DNA of 64,000 nt from Ectobius pallidus (GCA_964059195.1 CAXKWD010000007.1:23385023-23449022); one strand, 5' to 3'; positions 12,530-24,665 are shown, counted from the first letter of the stretch. The notes: generated from the letters alone by a model not told the origin. Made by a program: numbers and translations.

Positions 12530-13430
12530 ATGACCATAGACCATACATGGGCATTTACTGGTTCCCGAACCACTTGTGGTTCTCGACCTTCCCGCATAAG
12601 ACACAAGATGGCATTGCGGACATTCGGTGTACGTGGTGGATTATTCCCGTGCATGAATCATATCTCTTTGCAAGCAGTGACGGGATGCGACACAGTTCCG
12701 ATTGGAAAGGCGTTATGGCACATTCTAAGCCTTTGTATGATGAAATAATTGCACACGTAAAAGAATAATTAAAAATACAAAATTGTTTGTATTATTTGTA
12801 TATTGTAGTGTATATTAAAAAGTGAAATTAGTGTTTCCCTAAGAATGAGCAACCGCCACTGCACTTATTGTGTGGTTGTGTCTCCATCTACCCGTTCTTT
12901 TCGAACTATGTGTAAGTTGACCAAGTTTGCGGGTTGCGTGTCAATGGATAGGGGTTTGCCCATGATTGCCATAGACCCTAGACCATGTATCAGACCATAC
13001 AGTCTGGAGGTTGGTTCCTTGATGTATTACGTGGCTAGATATCAGAAATATCACATACAAAAACGGATGCAGCCAATAAAGAGCATCCTGAAGAAGGATG
13101 GGTTGCATGACTTGAGGACGTAAAGACTGAAAGACAAATTCATTTTAATTACGACGCGAAGTCGCCTCTTTGTTTTCATCTTGAGTGGAGTGATGTCACG
13201 CGACAGTATCATGTCACGAAGCACTTGTTAGCTAAGAATGTGGCCGTGCATCACCCAACACGCCCGTGTCATCCAGGATGCAAGCGAGTGCATTACGTGT
13301 ATTGTCTGCGGTCACAACGCAATGTAAGGTGCACCGCAGTCGTCACCAGATGTCACCAGTTGCATATCCAATTATTTCCTATTAAGCAATGCCGCATATT
13401 ATTATATTATGCCAACCGAATGCAGTAAGA
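12530..13430 (+). other. GC-richer island with overlapping short frames, possible coding relic
   Basis: This stretch is visibly richer in G+C than its neighbours. It contains several plus-strand frames: 72 and 73 codons near 12530-12768, 92 codons at 12845-13123 and 67 codons at 13225-13428. One peptide contains LQAVTGCDTV followed by GKALW, which resembles the GCDT...GK signature of a family of uncharacterised, often transposon-associated arthropod proteins. I cannot confirm that homology by eye. No frame is long enough to be a gene, and successive pieces lie in different frames, so a broken retrotransposed or transposon ORF is the most that can be suggested. Confidence 0.25.
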
Positions 13431-15062
13431 GTTTTGAAATTCAGTACGCTCCAATGTAATGGAATGATATGTTTATTTGTCACAGAGTAACCGATAACGC
13501 TATAATGCTATAATTATATGCATACATTAAAACAATAAAAAATAAATTTAAGGGGGCACGTCACGTCTGCATATTTGAGGTATTAATTTTAGAAGATAAA
13601 AATTACAATCCTGCGTAAATTACATTATTTTCTTTGTTCGCTAGTAGTTCCGTTGAAATGCTATTAAATAACATACGCAGTGTTATGCTAAAAAAGTATT
13701 TTTTTTTTTTATAAAATGAAACGGTAAATAACAAATAATTATAGTACAAATATTATGCCTTTTTTCCTCACTTGTCTGTTCAAGGGGGAAAAAATTCGAA
13801 GCGATTGGATAAAAATTCCATAACGCAGAACATTTTGAGCTATTAAAAAATATGTACAACAAAGTTTGCGAGAAAAATCAAAATTAAATTTGATGAATTT
13901 TTGTTAATGGATATGGCCATTTAAATTTTGCTTCAGAACAATATCTTTAATAAATTTAAAAAAAGGAAAGGATTATTAATATAAACAGTTCGTTGATTTT
14001 TAATATAAAGATTTTGTTGTTGTTCTATTTTATTAGAGCAGTGTATAAGAAAATAAGTATTGACTATTTATGATGATTACTTAAATAGCCTAAGAAAACA
14101 TATTGTAGATGTAAAAGTTTACTTGCAGAAAGAGTAATATCAAAAGGTTATGAAAGTGATAATTATAAAGTAACAGTTAAACATTTACGGGATAAGGGAG
14201 TGTTGACTTTAAGTTTTACAGTAGTATAATTTATTATAAAAAAGGTTTATGTTTTGTTTGGTAACTTACGATTCTTGGGAAAATATATTTTAGTGTAACT
14301 TAGCAAATGTTAGTCTTCTGTTTGTGGAAGAGTTTCTCTGAACATCAAAAGTAGTGAGCAGCAGAAAAAAATAACTATTTATATGAGAAATGTACTGTAA
14401 AATTCATTTCTTTACAGATATAACTTGGGATATAGGTATAGAGCACAAACTAAAAAGGTATATATTCCAGTTATGGCTTGTTGCTCAAAATTAACTTTTA
14501 TTAAATGTTTAGTAACATATAATAAATTAATTCAATCATGTTTTAATCTATATCATACCTGTCTTAAGTTATCTTGGGTCTCACGTATCTCAAGACTAAA
14601 AACAGTTGGTTTATAGCAAAGAACAAAGTGAATTTAATATCATGGAAACCTACTTTACCGCATGAAATCTGATTCAGAACAATGCAATACCAAACAAGAT
14701 TATGAGCATTGAATTTCAATGCACTAGATGTTTGTGCTACATTACACTGTAATTTTAGCTGTTCCGGTAATTGGAGAAATGTAGTAACCATTCCAAATAA
14801 CAGTGCTATTAATACAAGGGTGGGAGTTGACTTTAAAAATATACATATAAGCTATATTGCCTGTCCGATGTCTCCCGCCTCGTCATATATGAGAATGACA
14901 ATGATGGAGTATCACGTGGTTTGTGTGTGTTGTGTATGTGTTCTGTGTGTGCATGTGTGTACATACATAAACATGAAAGTGAAACATTGTCAAGGCCTAT
15001 GACATATAGAGGCCCATGTAGTTACAGGAAGTTTTAGTAGTTTTAAACAATCGGACATAAAC
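13431..15062. other. no recognisable feature
   Basis: Very AT-rich spacer. The chance frames of 63-97 codons overlap each other on both strands and show no family resemblance; one ends in a GT-rich tract near 14920-14970. The last eight bases, GTGATATG (15063-15070, shared with the next entry's boundary), duplicate at the far end of the following hAT element. Confidence 0.45.
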
Positions 15063-15070
15063 GTGATATG

Positions 15071-15990
15071 CAGGGATGGTAGACTTTCGCGATCGCTGTA
15101 AATGCTAAATGTCCCCAAATGCTGTCAAAATAAGTAATTTCTTTGTTTTGAAGCATGTGAAGTCTAATATTGTGCTTTTCCAATCCGCGATAAAATGCGA
15201 AATTAGTAAAAATGCGAAATCTCATTGTAAGGATCATTCTTGTAAATAATTGACAGGAAATGAAACAAATAATTTTTTCGAAGCTTTTAATGAGCTCTTT
15301 ATTACAACGGTGGCTGAACAGATCAGTAGGTCTACCATAAATCCTAAGAAAGCGTTCGATTAGAAGAGAAGAATTCCATATTTTAATCATACAGACCCGG
15401 ACGTTTTCTTATGTGGTTATGATTATTTTCACAAACATTTGATAACCAGTATAAGAGACAATTCAGAGGTTGACTGCTTGCAAATTTTGTTAATAGTAAT
15501 GCAAATAAAATCATTCTTTGCCAATGCCATTCAGGTAATCTCGTCACCTACCAATAGCGTGGATATTGAATGCTTTTTCAGCAAATACAATTTAATAATA
15601 ATACCAGGTTAAAGAAGAGTATTATTGAAATTTCTTCAATGTTAAACTTGTAATGTGTGTGCTGAATACTGATTTTAAATGCATGTGGGTAAATATATGT
15701 TAGCAGTGCATATACTTGGACGTTTATTTTAGTGTTCAGAATTTCACGACAAATTTATATTGCCTTATGCCTACTTATAGGCTATGCTTGCTACAATTTA
15801 ACTGGAAAATAAATAAAATGCATTTGATAAATTACTGAATTTGAAAAACTTAATTTTCCAATAATAAGATTGTTCCACCCCAAAGCCTTCAAAATTAAAA
15901 ATTATAACGTTAAATTTGCTATAAAATGGTACATTTTATTTTTAAAATGCTAAATATTTACTTTTTAATTGCTAAAATCTACCATCCCTA
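15071..15990 (+). mobile_element. hAT element with perfect 8-bp target duplication
   Basis: The left end reads CAGGGATGGTAGACTTT. The right end in reverse complement reads TAGGGATGGTAGATTTTAG. Both sides are flanked by GTGATATG (15063-15070 and 15991-15998), a perfect 8-bp duplication diagnostic of hAT transposition. The interior is mostly decayed; AAATGCTAAAT-type subterminal words recur at both ends (near 15102 and 15945), as is common for transposase binding regions. A C-terminal transposase trace lies at 15532-15600. At 920 bp it is an internally deleted, non-autonomous copy. Confidence 0.85.
15532..15632 (+). pseudogene. hAT transposase C-terminal trace
   Basis: The plus strand reads SSPTNSVDIECFFSKYN, then LIII, a stop, and RR. 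This has the spacing of the hAT dimerisation region, where the family shows a (S/V)VE(R)xFS core followed by a basic RR pair. A stop interrupts it within 30 codons and no upstream transposase blocks survive. It lies inside the 15071-15990 element in plus orientation, giving that element a likely strand. Confidence 0.5.
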
Positions 15991-15998
15991 GTGATATG

Positions 15999-18140
15999 CT
16001 TTCTTTCTCTTCGAGCTACTTCAGGTATTCGCTTATCTTAAATGATTCTAAAAACAACCATCGAAAGGAGGAACTGTAAGAAACCACAGAAACCACATAA
16101 CTAAATAAAAACGTAATCAACAAGAGAAGCTTAATCATAGTGAAATTTAATTGGACGAGCTTAAGGAGGTCATTTTTCTAATTTAATTAGCGATTAAAAA
16201 CGTGCCTTCAATGGAGAGAAAAAAAATCATAAATTACCCGAAACCTTTGTAATCTGAGAAATGAAAAATCTTACATCGATCGGTAAGACCGTGATGAAAA
16301 GTAAGTTTTTAACATTGCGATTCTTTCTGTGTACTCCGTAGAAGAAACTTACACAGTATTTCGAAAGGTCTGTGTCCATTATACTTACTGTATTAGGATA
16401 TGACACTATGGTAGGTCAATAATTAATACGCACTGAATGGGTATTACTGCGGACTTACTTTTGGCAGGTCACCGGGTTCGAGTCACATGGCCGATCAATT
16501 TGAGTGTAAGCGATTGGAATTTAATAAATTTTTTGAACATGATGATCTGAATAAATATGTAATGATTTGATGTAGGCGTGAATGATCCAACACCGAAAAA
16601 CCTTGAAACATTCACATACATGCTAGTGCCTCACAAAAAATATAAAAAAAGAATTTAAATAACTTTTTTATCCCATGAAAATATACCGTTATTTACTATC
16701 CATTTATAAGTATGTTGATGGCGAGATACGAACACATGCTCTCCTGTATTACACTTTCAACCCAACATTATTAAGCCATTGTAAATATGGAGCAATGAAA
16801 CACTAACTAGAAATCAGGAGTCCATTTTGAACAACACATTATCACCTGTTCCATCAAGATTCCCATAAAATTTTAAGGTGACACTGGGATCAAAACGAGC
16901 ATAAGGGTCTAAAGGACATAGCAGAGAAAGGAATGTTGACAGCCCTTAGAGCACGGAATCAACTAGCGTCTATTGTATACCTTCTTACTTATGGGACGAC
17001 ATAATGTAGAATACATCCTGTTCCGACATTGATGTATTCGTCGAATAATTACAAAAACCTCTCCAATTAGTTCGTTGGTTCTTATTGACCAAATTATCAA
17101 TCCCTCGTCCCTGATTTCGCTTCTACCAATTCAAGTCCAGTCGCACCGGTCAAAGTTCTGACAAGTAACCGAGGACTTTATGAGGGGGTATTAGAATCGG
17201 AGGCAACCTTATAAGAAATGTAGTACCAATGTACCAATGTAGCTCAATTTTTTCTGGACGTCAAGGATTTACGACGTGTTTCTTCAGAGCATCATTCTTG
17301 CTTTGTAGACATGTAGACATATTTATTAAAATCAATGCTGTCTTTGAATAGTGTTATTATGATTAAATTACTTTAAATGCTTTAAAATGTTTCAATAACA
17401 CATTAGAAAACATCGTTCGACCTTCCTGTTTTGTCTTGATCGTTGTGCTCATAAAATAAAGTTTAACCAAAGGTACCAAAAGTTTATTCTATTTTATTGA
17501 CCGTACTCAGCTTTACACCTCAACATGTATTTAAAACGCTATTAATAAAGCATAAGAAATTGAAGGGTTGCTTGCAGACGATTTATTCATTTTTGCTAAA
17601 TTACATACTGAAAAAATGTCTAGGTATGGAGGAAAAATGGAAAAGATTATAGAAAGTAGGTGAAATGAAATATGGAAACGGGAAAATCCCGAGAATGTTC
17701 TTCTATCTCGTTTTTAGATAATTGGCTTTTGACCTTAGGTCCTTAGTCACCTCATTTCTCGAAGCCATAGAACACCAAAGTAAATCTAAAAGAGGCTAAT
17801 TGCTCTAGGCCTTTCTAATCCTGTTAGGACAATTGTGTGAGTGCAGTCTTATATCTGTGGATGATTCAGTCTCTGTTCACACAATTGTGCGGAATTCACT
17901 AGTATGTGGGTTACTTCTAAATTACCTCACCGAGTGGCGGTGGTCATTGTAAAGTGAACATACAAGATTTTATATTGAGACTATATGGGATAGAATATAT
18001 TTCTTCTATGTTCGCATAATCAATATTAGAACCAATTGGGTTAATCCTGAATTTTGTCTGGCTTCGAGAATGGGTTGGCATATTGAATAGGCCTATGTTG
18101 AAATTCTACCACAGATAAACGGTAAAATACTGTACAATAC
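15999..18140. other. mostly featureless; SINE-like B box near 16470
   Basis: A short inverted repeat (GACAATTGTGTGA at 17827 and TCACACAATTGT at 17877) could form a hairpin but has no other element hallmark. Otherwise nothing beyond the tRNA-like fragment listed separately. Confidence 0.4.
16436..16515 (+). repeat. tRNA-derived SINE head fragment
   Basis: Contains GGGTTCGAGTC, a good RNA polymerase III B box, about 40 bp after a weak A-box-like stretch. The flanks do not fold into a tRNA and a discriminator or CCA-side stem is absent, so this is read as a SINE remnant and not a tRNA gene. Confidence 0.35.
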
Positions 18141-18217
18141 AATGTTTTCAGCCATCCTTCTGAACTTAAGTCCTGACCCGCACATTTGTAGAAGTAAATA
18201 CGAGTTTACTTTACATT

Positions 18218-18224
18218 CTTCTTT

Positions 18225-18276
<52 letters not shown>
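18218..18276. repeat. (CTTT)n microsatellite
   Basis: About 14 tandem CTTT units. It directly precedes a C-rich segment that leads into a dispersed repeat. Confidence 0.95.
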
Positions 18277-18277
<1 letters not shown>

Positions 18278-18430
18278 ACCTTAGTTTTACCTCTCCCTTT
18301 CAGGGACACTTAAGCGACCCAAGCCGCCCGGGCCTTACAGGGCCGCGACCTGTCGGGAGAGGGATTACCTATGGATCACATACATACTTTATTGACCAGA
18401 CAAGGACATGGAGGGCCTCCCAGGATGAGT

Positions 18431-18643
18431 GATCAACCCAATGCCGGGACCACCTCCGAGACAACACGAACACATAGGACGAGACACACCATTTCACATA
18501 CACACTCACTCCAAACAAGGCGAGGATGGGATGAAGACGATATTGACGGCCAGATGATATCTGGGGACCACACGGGCCTAAAGTTTCCCGACGTTTGACT
18601 CACAGGTGAGGAAAAACCCCGGAAAAACCCACCTAGGTAACTT
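18431..18643 (+). repeat. dispersed repeat R3, copy 1
   Basis: About 210 bp that also occurs in reverse orientation at 49647-49863. Shared landmarks in order: GAACACATAGGACGAGACAC, CACACTCACTCC, AAGGCGAGGATGGGATGAAG, CAGATGATATC(T/C)GGGGACCAC, a CCCGAC word, CTCACAGGTGAG, AAAAACCCCGGAAAAA and CACCTAGGTAACT. It is GC-richer than the background. The surrounding 96- and 75-codon frames are not conserved between copies. It may be the untranslated part of a retroelement; class unknown. Confidence 0.65.
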
Positions 18644-19081
18644 TTCCCGACGAGGATTTCAACCCGGATTTCAAAGAAGTTTAACCCCTACTATTGAAAT
18701 TGGATCAATTTGACCCCCTATAGGAATTATACCATTCAACCCTCCACTGCGTGAGAGGAGCGAACGCATCCCGTATGGTCTACAGCGGTGGACGAGTATA
18801 TTTTACAATACTATAAAATGATTATTTTCCAATATGCCATATAATTCATACAAAAATGCAGGAAATCTTTTTTAAAAATTGCTAGTACTCTTGCCACAGA
18901 TCTGAAAGGGCTAGGGTAGACCTGTGTATTATGGTTAGCAATGAAGGAGTGGTACGAGAAGTATAACGGTAAACTGGAGACAGAGGACAGCACAGTCGGA
19001 AGATCTCTTCCGACTCAGCGGTCTAACAAGTGGTGGAAAACATCTCCCTTGTGCGTAGGCATACCACATGCCTGCACATCT

Positions 19082-19122
19082 CGCCGGGTTGCGTAACTGT
19101 TAAGGCACATCGCGCTTTTACA
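19082..19122 (+). repeat. SINE-like A-box fragment
   Basis: GTTGCGTAACTGTTAAGGCAC resembles the 5' part of tRNA-derived SINEs (GGCGTAA-TGGTTAAGGC). No B box follows at the expected distance, so this is at most a truncated head. Confidence 0.25.
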
Positions 19123-19498
19123 TAATGGAAGAGGAAAACTAACGCCTACAAAAACACTTTTTCTCAACTTTTATTACCTAACACGAAATTGGAATGCTTA
19201 ATGAGAAAAAGTCAGTGTGGGAGCAAATGGGAATAGCGACAAAAGCTAGCAAAGTAAAACAGTAACAGTAAAGTTCATGATTTCAATATGTGTAGCCTAC
19301 ATACTTTTCTGACGATTTCAATTCTCAAGAAAGGTTATACATTCATACGCAATCCTCCAAAATCATTATCATAGTAATCGAAATTCACAACATTCTCCAT
19401 AAAAAAAATTTTTAATTATTTATTTATACATACCATTTCATTTTCTCAATTTAATAATATAATTACATTGGAATCTCCCCTTTCCTGCATATTACAGC

Positions 19499-19537
19499 TG
19501 TATTATTACTTTATTATTATTATTATTATTATTATTG
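19499..19537. repeat. (ATT)n microsatellite
   Basis: Nearly uninterrupted TTA/ATT repeats of about 35 bp in an AT-rich context. Confidence 0.85.
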
Positions 19538-21023
19538 TTTAATTGTCTTGTTCTTCGTAGGACCTGCATTATTATTAGCTTCGAAATACATAGCTTCTCA
19601 ATCAAGAAGATAAATATTTTCTCTTGTACTGTCACCCCATCTTATTTAAAAGATTCTTGACGTAGGCAATAAAGTTATTAACAATTTAGTAAATTTTTCT
19701 ACGTTCGCGTTTGTATCTTGGATCTGGTTTCTGGTCTGTGCAAGATGTCGCTATTAGTTGCAAAGCTGTTCTTGACACACTATTGGCAGGTTCCAAGCGA
19801 TAATTATGCTGACATCACCCACTAGAAACGTAAAAATAGCTTACAACTTAGATCCGATACACGTTTTTTCTTATAGAAAAATGTCTTAACCTTCCGTATA
19901 TTAAGCTAAGCGCAATTGTAATCTGAGTCCTAATTCTTCAATTAATTTAATTTATCCTAGATACGTCATTGTCAAAAGTGGGTTAACAAAAGTATACGTA
20001 ATCCATTAAGAGGGCCAGATTTCCCAATAGGCCTCGTAGTCACTTAGTAAGATGCGGAATTTTTAAAGAATATTTTAACGTCAGCTGTTTACCGTTTATA
20101 ATCGGTAACGAGAAACAAAACTATAAATATGTTTTACTTTTTTGTTAGTGTCAACCAAAATTTATAGGCACACTGACAGAACAGTCAAGAGGTTTTCCGA
20201 TAGATGGAAACTATAGCATTTGATTCAGTTAAAAGATAGGTGTCAGTAGAGTCACAGGAATTCATCTTAAGAGTAATTCGAAACGAGAAAATTAACTTTC
20301 ACATTCGGATTAGTATTAGGAATATTCAGTAATATAATAGGCAATGGCAATGTGGAATTGCAGCACCCCCTATTTCCACTTGATATTATCGATAACATTT
20401 AATATAATGAGTCCTTTTTCCTTTAATTCTTTCTTGCCACTTGTACAATATACCTAGTATAATCCTTAAGCTTAATGTCAGTAGCCATCCCCCAGTTTAT
20501 GAAAACAGACAAAAACTATGCGTGGAAGTATGCGCATAGTGTTTGACTGTTGTGCGCATGCGCACATAGGAAGCTGAACGAGAGCCTGCGAGGGAGAGAG
20601 AGCACTGTCGCTCACTGGCAAGCTGTTGAAGGAAGGTAGTTTTTTAACTCCATTTCATTTTTTAATGAATAGATAAAGCAACGGTCAATAATTGTAAGAA
20701 TATTTTTAAAGAAGGTGTGCTGTGTGCTAGATAAGTCAATTTTACGCGATGGTGTATGATTAGAGATTTCAAACGATTTGATAGTTGGTAAGAAAACTAG
20801 TAATTTTTCATTTTTTTAAAAGTGGGAACAGTCTATTTATATTGAACCTGGAGGCTGCAAAGAGGTAAATCTGGCACTGTCCATACAACGACACTTTGTT
20901 TGATATGATTGTTTCACAACTGATTTACTCTTACCCGTGGCTAGTGTATCGAAATGTTCCCTCAAGAGTTTTACATGCTTATGAAACTAAACACATGGGA
21001 CTGTGACACAAACTCTTTCTTAG

Positions 21024-21836
21024 TGCCTTATCAACTTCCCTACCCGGTTCAACTTCAATCACAAAAACAAACTCCGATCCATAACTGGTTGGTTCATATG
21101 GACAGGTCGTCTTCTACGAGTCCATAGAGACCAGTTGTCTTTACCTTACTCAAGAGGAGGTTTGCAAGCAATTGATCCACAGCTAAAAGCGGACAGTTTA
21201 TTCTTGACAAACAACTGGAAACATCTTCAAAGTACTGGTGACCCCTATAGCCACACATTCCTGTCCCACAGATTACCCAATGATAAACTTTTGAACCCAC
21301 CGGATCTACGTGGCATATCTACACATGAACCACATGTCAAGAAATTACTCGAATGTGTCAGTTATAGTCGTCTCACTCGTCGGGGGAACGAACTCACAAC
21401 GAATGACATTTATCGTGAGAAAATAGCCCAGCTCCCGGATCCTCGAGTTGTCCTTCAGAAACCAGTCTACAATTGGAGGCGAGTATGGACAAACTTGCAC
21501 AATAAGAATCTACCATCTCACCATAAAAGCCTTTGGTATGAATTGATAAATGGCCTAATTCCATCAGGTGACTTATTACACAGAAGGAAAATCAAGCCAT
21601 CGCCTCTTTGCGCCGCGTGTGGTGCGACTGACACTCTCCACCATCGATTCGAAAAATGTTTGCTATCTCCTATTTGGAAAACCACGAAAGAAAAGATCAT
21701 CCGCTTTCTAAATATACGGGAACAATACTTCGGGTTCCACTAAGTACAATATCCAAATTTCAGATTTTCTCCCCCGGCACGTAACACCAAAGTAATCGTT
21801 GAGCTAGGGCATGCCATATGGAACATTCTGACTTAA
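21024..21836 (+). pseudogene. LINE reverse transcriptase C-terminus with zinc knuckle (relic)
   Basis: The best coding relic in the window. The frame is open from just after a TAG at 21021. It continues through LRSITGWFIWTGRLLRVHRD, then SLPYSRGGLQAIDPQLKADS, a basic middle region, NWRRVWTNLHNKNLPSHHKS, and a zinc knuckle CAACGATDTLHHRFEKC (pattern C-x2-C-x7-8-H-x4-C). It stops at 21741 (TAA), then resumes in the same frame to 21836 with SPPARNTKVIVELGHAIWNI. This order is the thumb-to-C-terminus region of a non-LTR retrotransposon, including the zf-RVT type domain. The catalytic RT domain is absent, so the copy is 5'-truncated. AT-rich tail-like sequence follows at 22030-22077. Clade not assigned. 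Confidence 0.8.
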
Positions 21837-22611
21837 TACCTCACAACTAGGATCCCCACACACGGCATAGTTCATCTGGTTTCACTTCTCCCACTGCGGA
21901 ATGTGATCGATTGTTTTGTTACTGGTACTGTATCAGACTTCAGTGAAATCACCTTGTTGAGTGTTCTGTATTGTTAAAACTTAGTGTATTACTCAATAAG
22001 CATTAGACAATGTGATAAGTTATTTGTACAATAAAAAAAATATAAAATAATAAAAAATATAAAAAATAAAAAAAAATCACCGTAGATCCTACTACGAATC
22101 ACTATCACTGTCGCTGGCTGTAACGAAAATTCTTCTAGTTCAGGCATCGGGAGCTGAAATTGTAGGAGAAACGAGACTTCACCCTCTTTCCACTTCTTGT
22201 CCATGTAAACAACGTGACGTCAATGCTCTGCAGTACTAGACACATGCAATAGGTTTCAATTCCGCATCAGTGGCGTTGCAGTGGCATCTGCGAGCTTGAG
22301 GTGCACACTTTGGAAAGTCATACACTACTGTATAAGCTATAACGATCAAACTATTGAAACTTCGTGAATGAATTAACAGAAACTAACAACTTTACACGGT
22401 TTTATAAACTCAATGTCTCTGCCATGGGTTGGACTATAAAGATAAATGAAAAATACTTTTCTAATCGGGTTTATGCCCTTTGTAATTCGCTTGATGTAAT
22501 ATTTCATATTCAGAAGCATGATATTATATACGTACGTGGTGACTAGAGTTTCTCCTGTGGAACCAATAAATGCAACTATATTACAAAGCTTCAGAAAACA
22601 AACAAGCAATT
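21837..22611. other. LINE 3' flank with A-rich tail-like tract; otherwise featureless
   Basis: An AATAAAAA-rich tract at 22028-22077 could be the degenerate poly(A) or A-rich tail of the upstream LINE. The 71- to 78-codon frames after it are low-complexity or unmatched. AATT at 22608-22611 abuts the next TIR element. Confidence 0.4.
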
Positions 22612-23312
22612 GAAGGGCCTAGTTCCATAAGGGCGTAAGGTACAAATCTTTAATTTTGAGTTTTTAACATTTATGCCTTCTCCTCCTATCTCTTAAATAC
22701 TTAGTGAACCATTTGTACTTGTGCCTTAAACCTCTGCTCAGTTATAAGAAAAGACCTGTGAGACTGCACATTCATTCTACTTCATGACAGTTCCATAAAG
22801 GCATAAGGCACGCTTCCTATCTGTTATCGAGGTGAGTTTACCAACTGTTTTTATTTTCTGCAGTGCTAACATCCAAGCAAATGTTTATAAAAACTGAACT
22901 TGCATTCCTGAAGTGTAACTTCATTCAAAATAGATTGTTTTGCTCATCAACTATTGTATTAATGACTATACTGGTATTCATTGGCAAACATGCAATTATT
23001 GTCACTGTATAATGCAGGTTTTTACTAAAATAAAGTAAAAACAAATAATATGATACAAAGTAAAAAGATTTTGCTACTGTAAAAGATCTTCAGTTTTTGT
23101 TTAACATGTTTAGGTACCTCTAGTTGTAAAAAATCCTAATACACTCTAACTTGTAAATTTGCAGATAACTAATTTAGCTTGTCCTTCAAAAATATATGTT
23201 ATAAAATTAAACTTCAAACCACCTACTTGTGAGTGGTAACATTATTTAAAAACATCAAGATTTCTCGAAACTATGTCCTTGTGCCGTACGCCTTTATGGA
23301 ACTAGGCCCTTC
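22612..23312. mobile_element. TIR element with ~35-bp inverted repeats and AATT flanks
   Basis: The left end reads GAAGGGCCTAGTTCCATAA and then GGGCGTAAGG. The right end in reverse complement reads GAAGGGCCTAGTTCCATAA and then AGGCGTACGG. Both sides are flanked by AATT (22608-22611 and 23313-23316), which would be a 4-bp target duplication, though the palindromic flank leaves the exact border open. A third copy of the terminal word, AGTTCCATAAAGGCATAAGG, lies internally at about 22790. The 701-bp body has no coding frame. Superfamily unassigned. Confidence 0.75.
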
Positions 23313-23316
23313 AATT

Positions 23317-23856
23317 AATTCAAGGGTTAGTTGTGTATATAGTTGAGTAACTGGTTGTGAAACGGAAAGAGTTTAACAGTGGCGTGAGCATCACAATGTT
23401 GTTGTTACCTGATGCAGAGAGGGAAGTGTTATACTGTTTAATGGCTTGCAGCGTGGGTTTAACAGATGCAGGCATTTAAATAGCGTGCAGACTGAGTAGA
23501 GGAAATGGAATGAGCAATGGCTGGAGGGTCTAGGGTTCGTGTAACGACAAGGACAAGGACAGTTTACCGATCGGTTAGTTATGTAACATCCGAAGACTGG
23601 GCAGACCATTTGCGTGCAATGTTGCGCTGACATTCACTAATGCTACAGAAACTCTATTCCTGACAATATAGGCCACATGACATGTCATAGCTTATTAATG
23701 GACGCGTTTAAATATTCTAGAGAATGTGGTCAACACACGACTTTCTCATATGTAACAACGCATCAATATTCGTTACTGTTACGCAAATTTATCATGTTAT
23801 GGGGTAAATAATAGGTATCTTGTGTAATAGTGATTAGACCACATCCAAGCTAGGTC
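23317..23856. other. no recognisable gene
   Basis: An 80-codon minus-strand frame (23391-23633) lies in a GC-richer patch. The opposite strand also reads 36 codons, ending in SEDWADHLRAMLR. Neither matches a family that I know. The stretch ends at AAGCTACG, the left target duplication of the next element. Confidence 0.35.
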
Positions 23857-23864
23857 AAGCTACG

Positions 23865-24657
23865 CAGTGGCGTAACTAGACCAATTGGGGCCCGGGGCGG
23901 ATTTATTTTTGAGGCCCCCTCACCCCCAGCAAAAGGTACCAACACGGCTATTTTTAACTTCTTTTTCTATGGCTACCTTTTTTGTCTTTCAGTTCGTCTC
24001 AATGGGCTAATCTATACGAAAAAGTAAGACAGAATGAGGGAGCGAGCTCATGCAGTATTTAATGTACTGATTTATTATTATATTAGTACAATATTATTAA
24101 GTTAACTGATTAGCAAAATATAAATGTGTGCATAATCACAAAGTAATGAAATGGAAAAGTTTATGTTTAAATATGACAAAGTTAACGAAATTTTAAGGTA
24201 ACAAACAATAGATTTAATTTATTCGGAGAATCAGATAATAAATTAGCAAAATCTGGATTATATTAATTCAAAATATCTAATAGTCACGTTTAAAATTGTC
24301 TTTTTATAGTTTTTACATTAGAAAATTGTCTAATTTTCTCATGAAAGTTTATTTTCACAGCCATTACTAGTCCATTTAGTCTGATTTGGCTCATTGTTGA
24401 GCGAAAATAGCTTTTTATTAATTTAAGTTTTCAAAACTTCTTTCACAAGTTTCAAGTGAAATGTAAATAGTTAAAAACCACTTTTCTCCTGATTTCTGTG
24501 TTTAATCAAAAGGGCGTTGTTTGTTTTAGAAAAATTCGCTGCCTCGTTTTACAAAATTAGGTGGAACATTAATTTTTATATTATGGTGGTACATCAATGG
24601 GGCCCCCCATAATAAGTGGGGCCCTGGGCGGACCGCCCCACCCTAGGAACGCCACTG
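23865..24657. mobile_element. hAT MITE with perfect 8-bp target duplication
   Basis: The left end reads CAGTGGCGTAACTAG. The right end in reverse complement reads CAGTGGCGTTCCTAG. Subterminal GGGGCCC-type blocks occur on both sides. AAGCTACG flanks the element on both sides (23857-23864 and 24658-24665), perfect over 8 bp. The 793-bp interior is AT-rich and non-coding. CAGTGGCG ends with an 8-bp duplication are characteristic of hAT elements. Confidence 0.9.
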
Positions 24658-24665
24658 AAGCTACG

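Larger units (their letters stand above)
18660..20980. other. no recognisable gene; small repeats only
   Basis: Contains a tRNA-A-box-like fragment at 19082-19120 and an ATT microsatellite at 19499-19537. A GC-richer patch near 20520-20640 includes a GCGCATGCGCAC palindrome and GAGA repeats, without further support as a promoter. Confidence 0.4.

Noticed and set aside
17827..17890. Hairpin GACAATTGTGTGA / TCACACAATTGT as a terminator or small RNA
   Set aside because: Short arms with a long loop and no T-run or copy elsewhere; compatible with chance.
20520..20640. Promoter or CpG-like island near GCGCATGCGCAC
   Set aside because: Only a short GC-rich patch with GAGA repeats; no downstream exon or frame.
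23391..23633. 80-codon minus-strand frame and an opposite-strand peptide ending SEDWADHLRAMLR
   Set aside because: Neither is extended by splice sites or recognised; kept only as a note.
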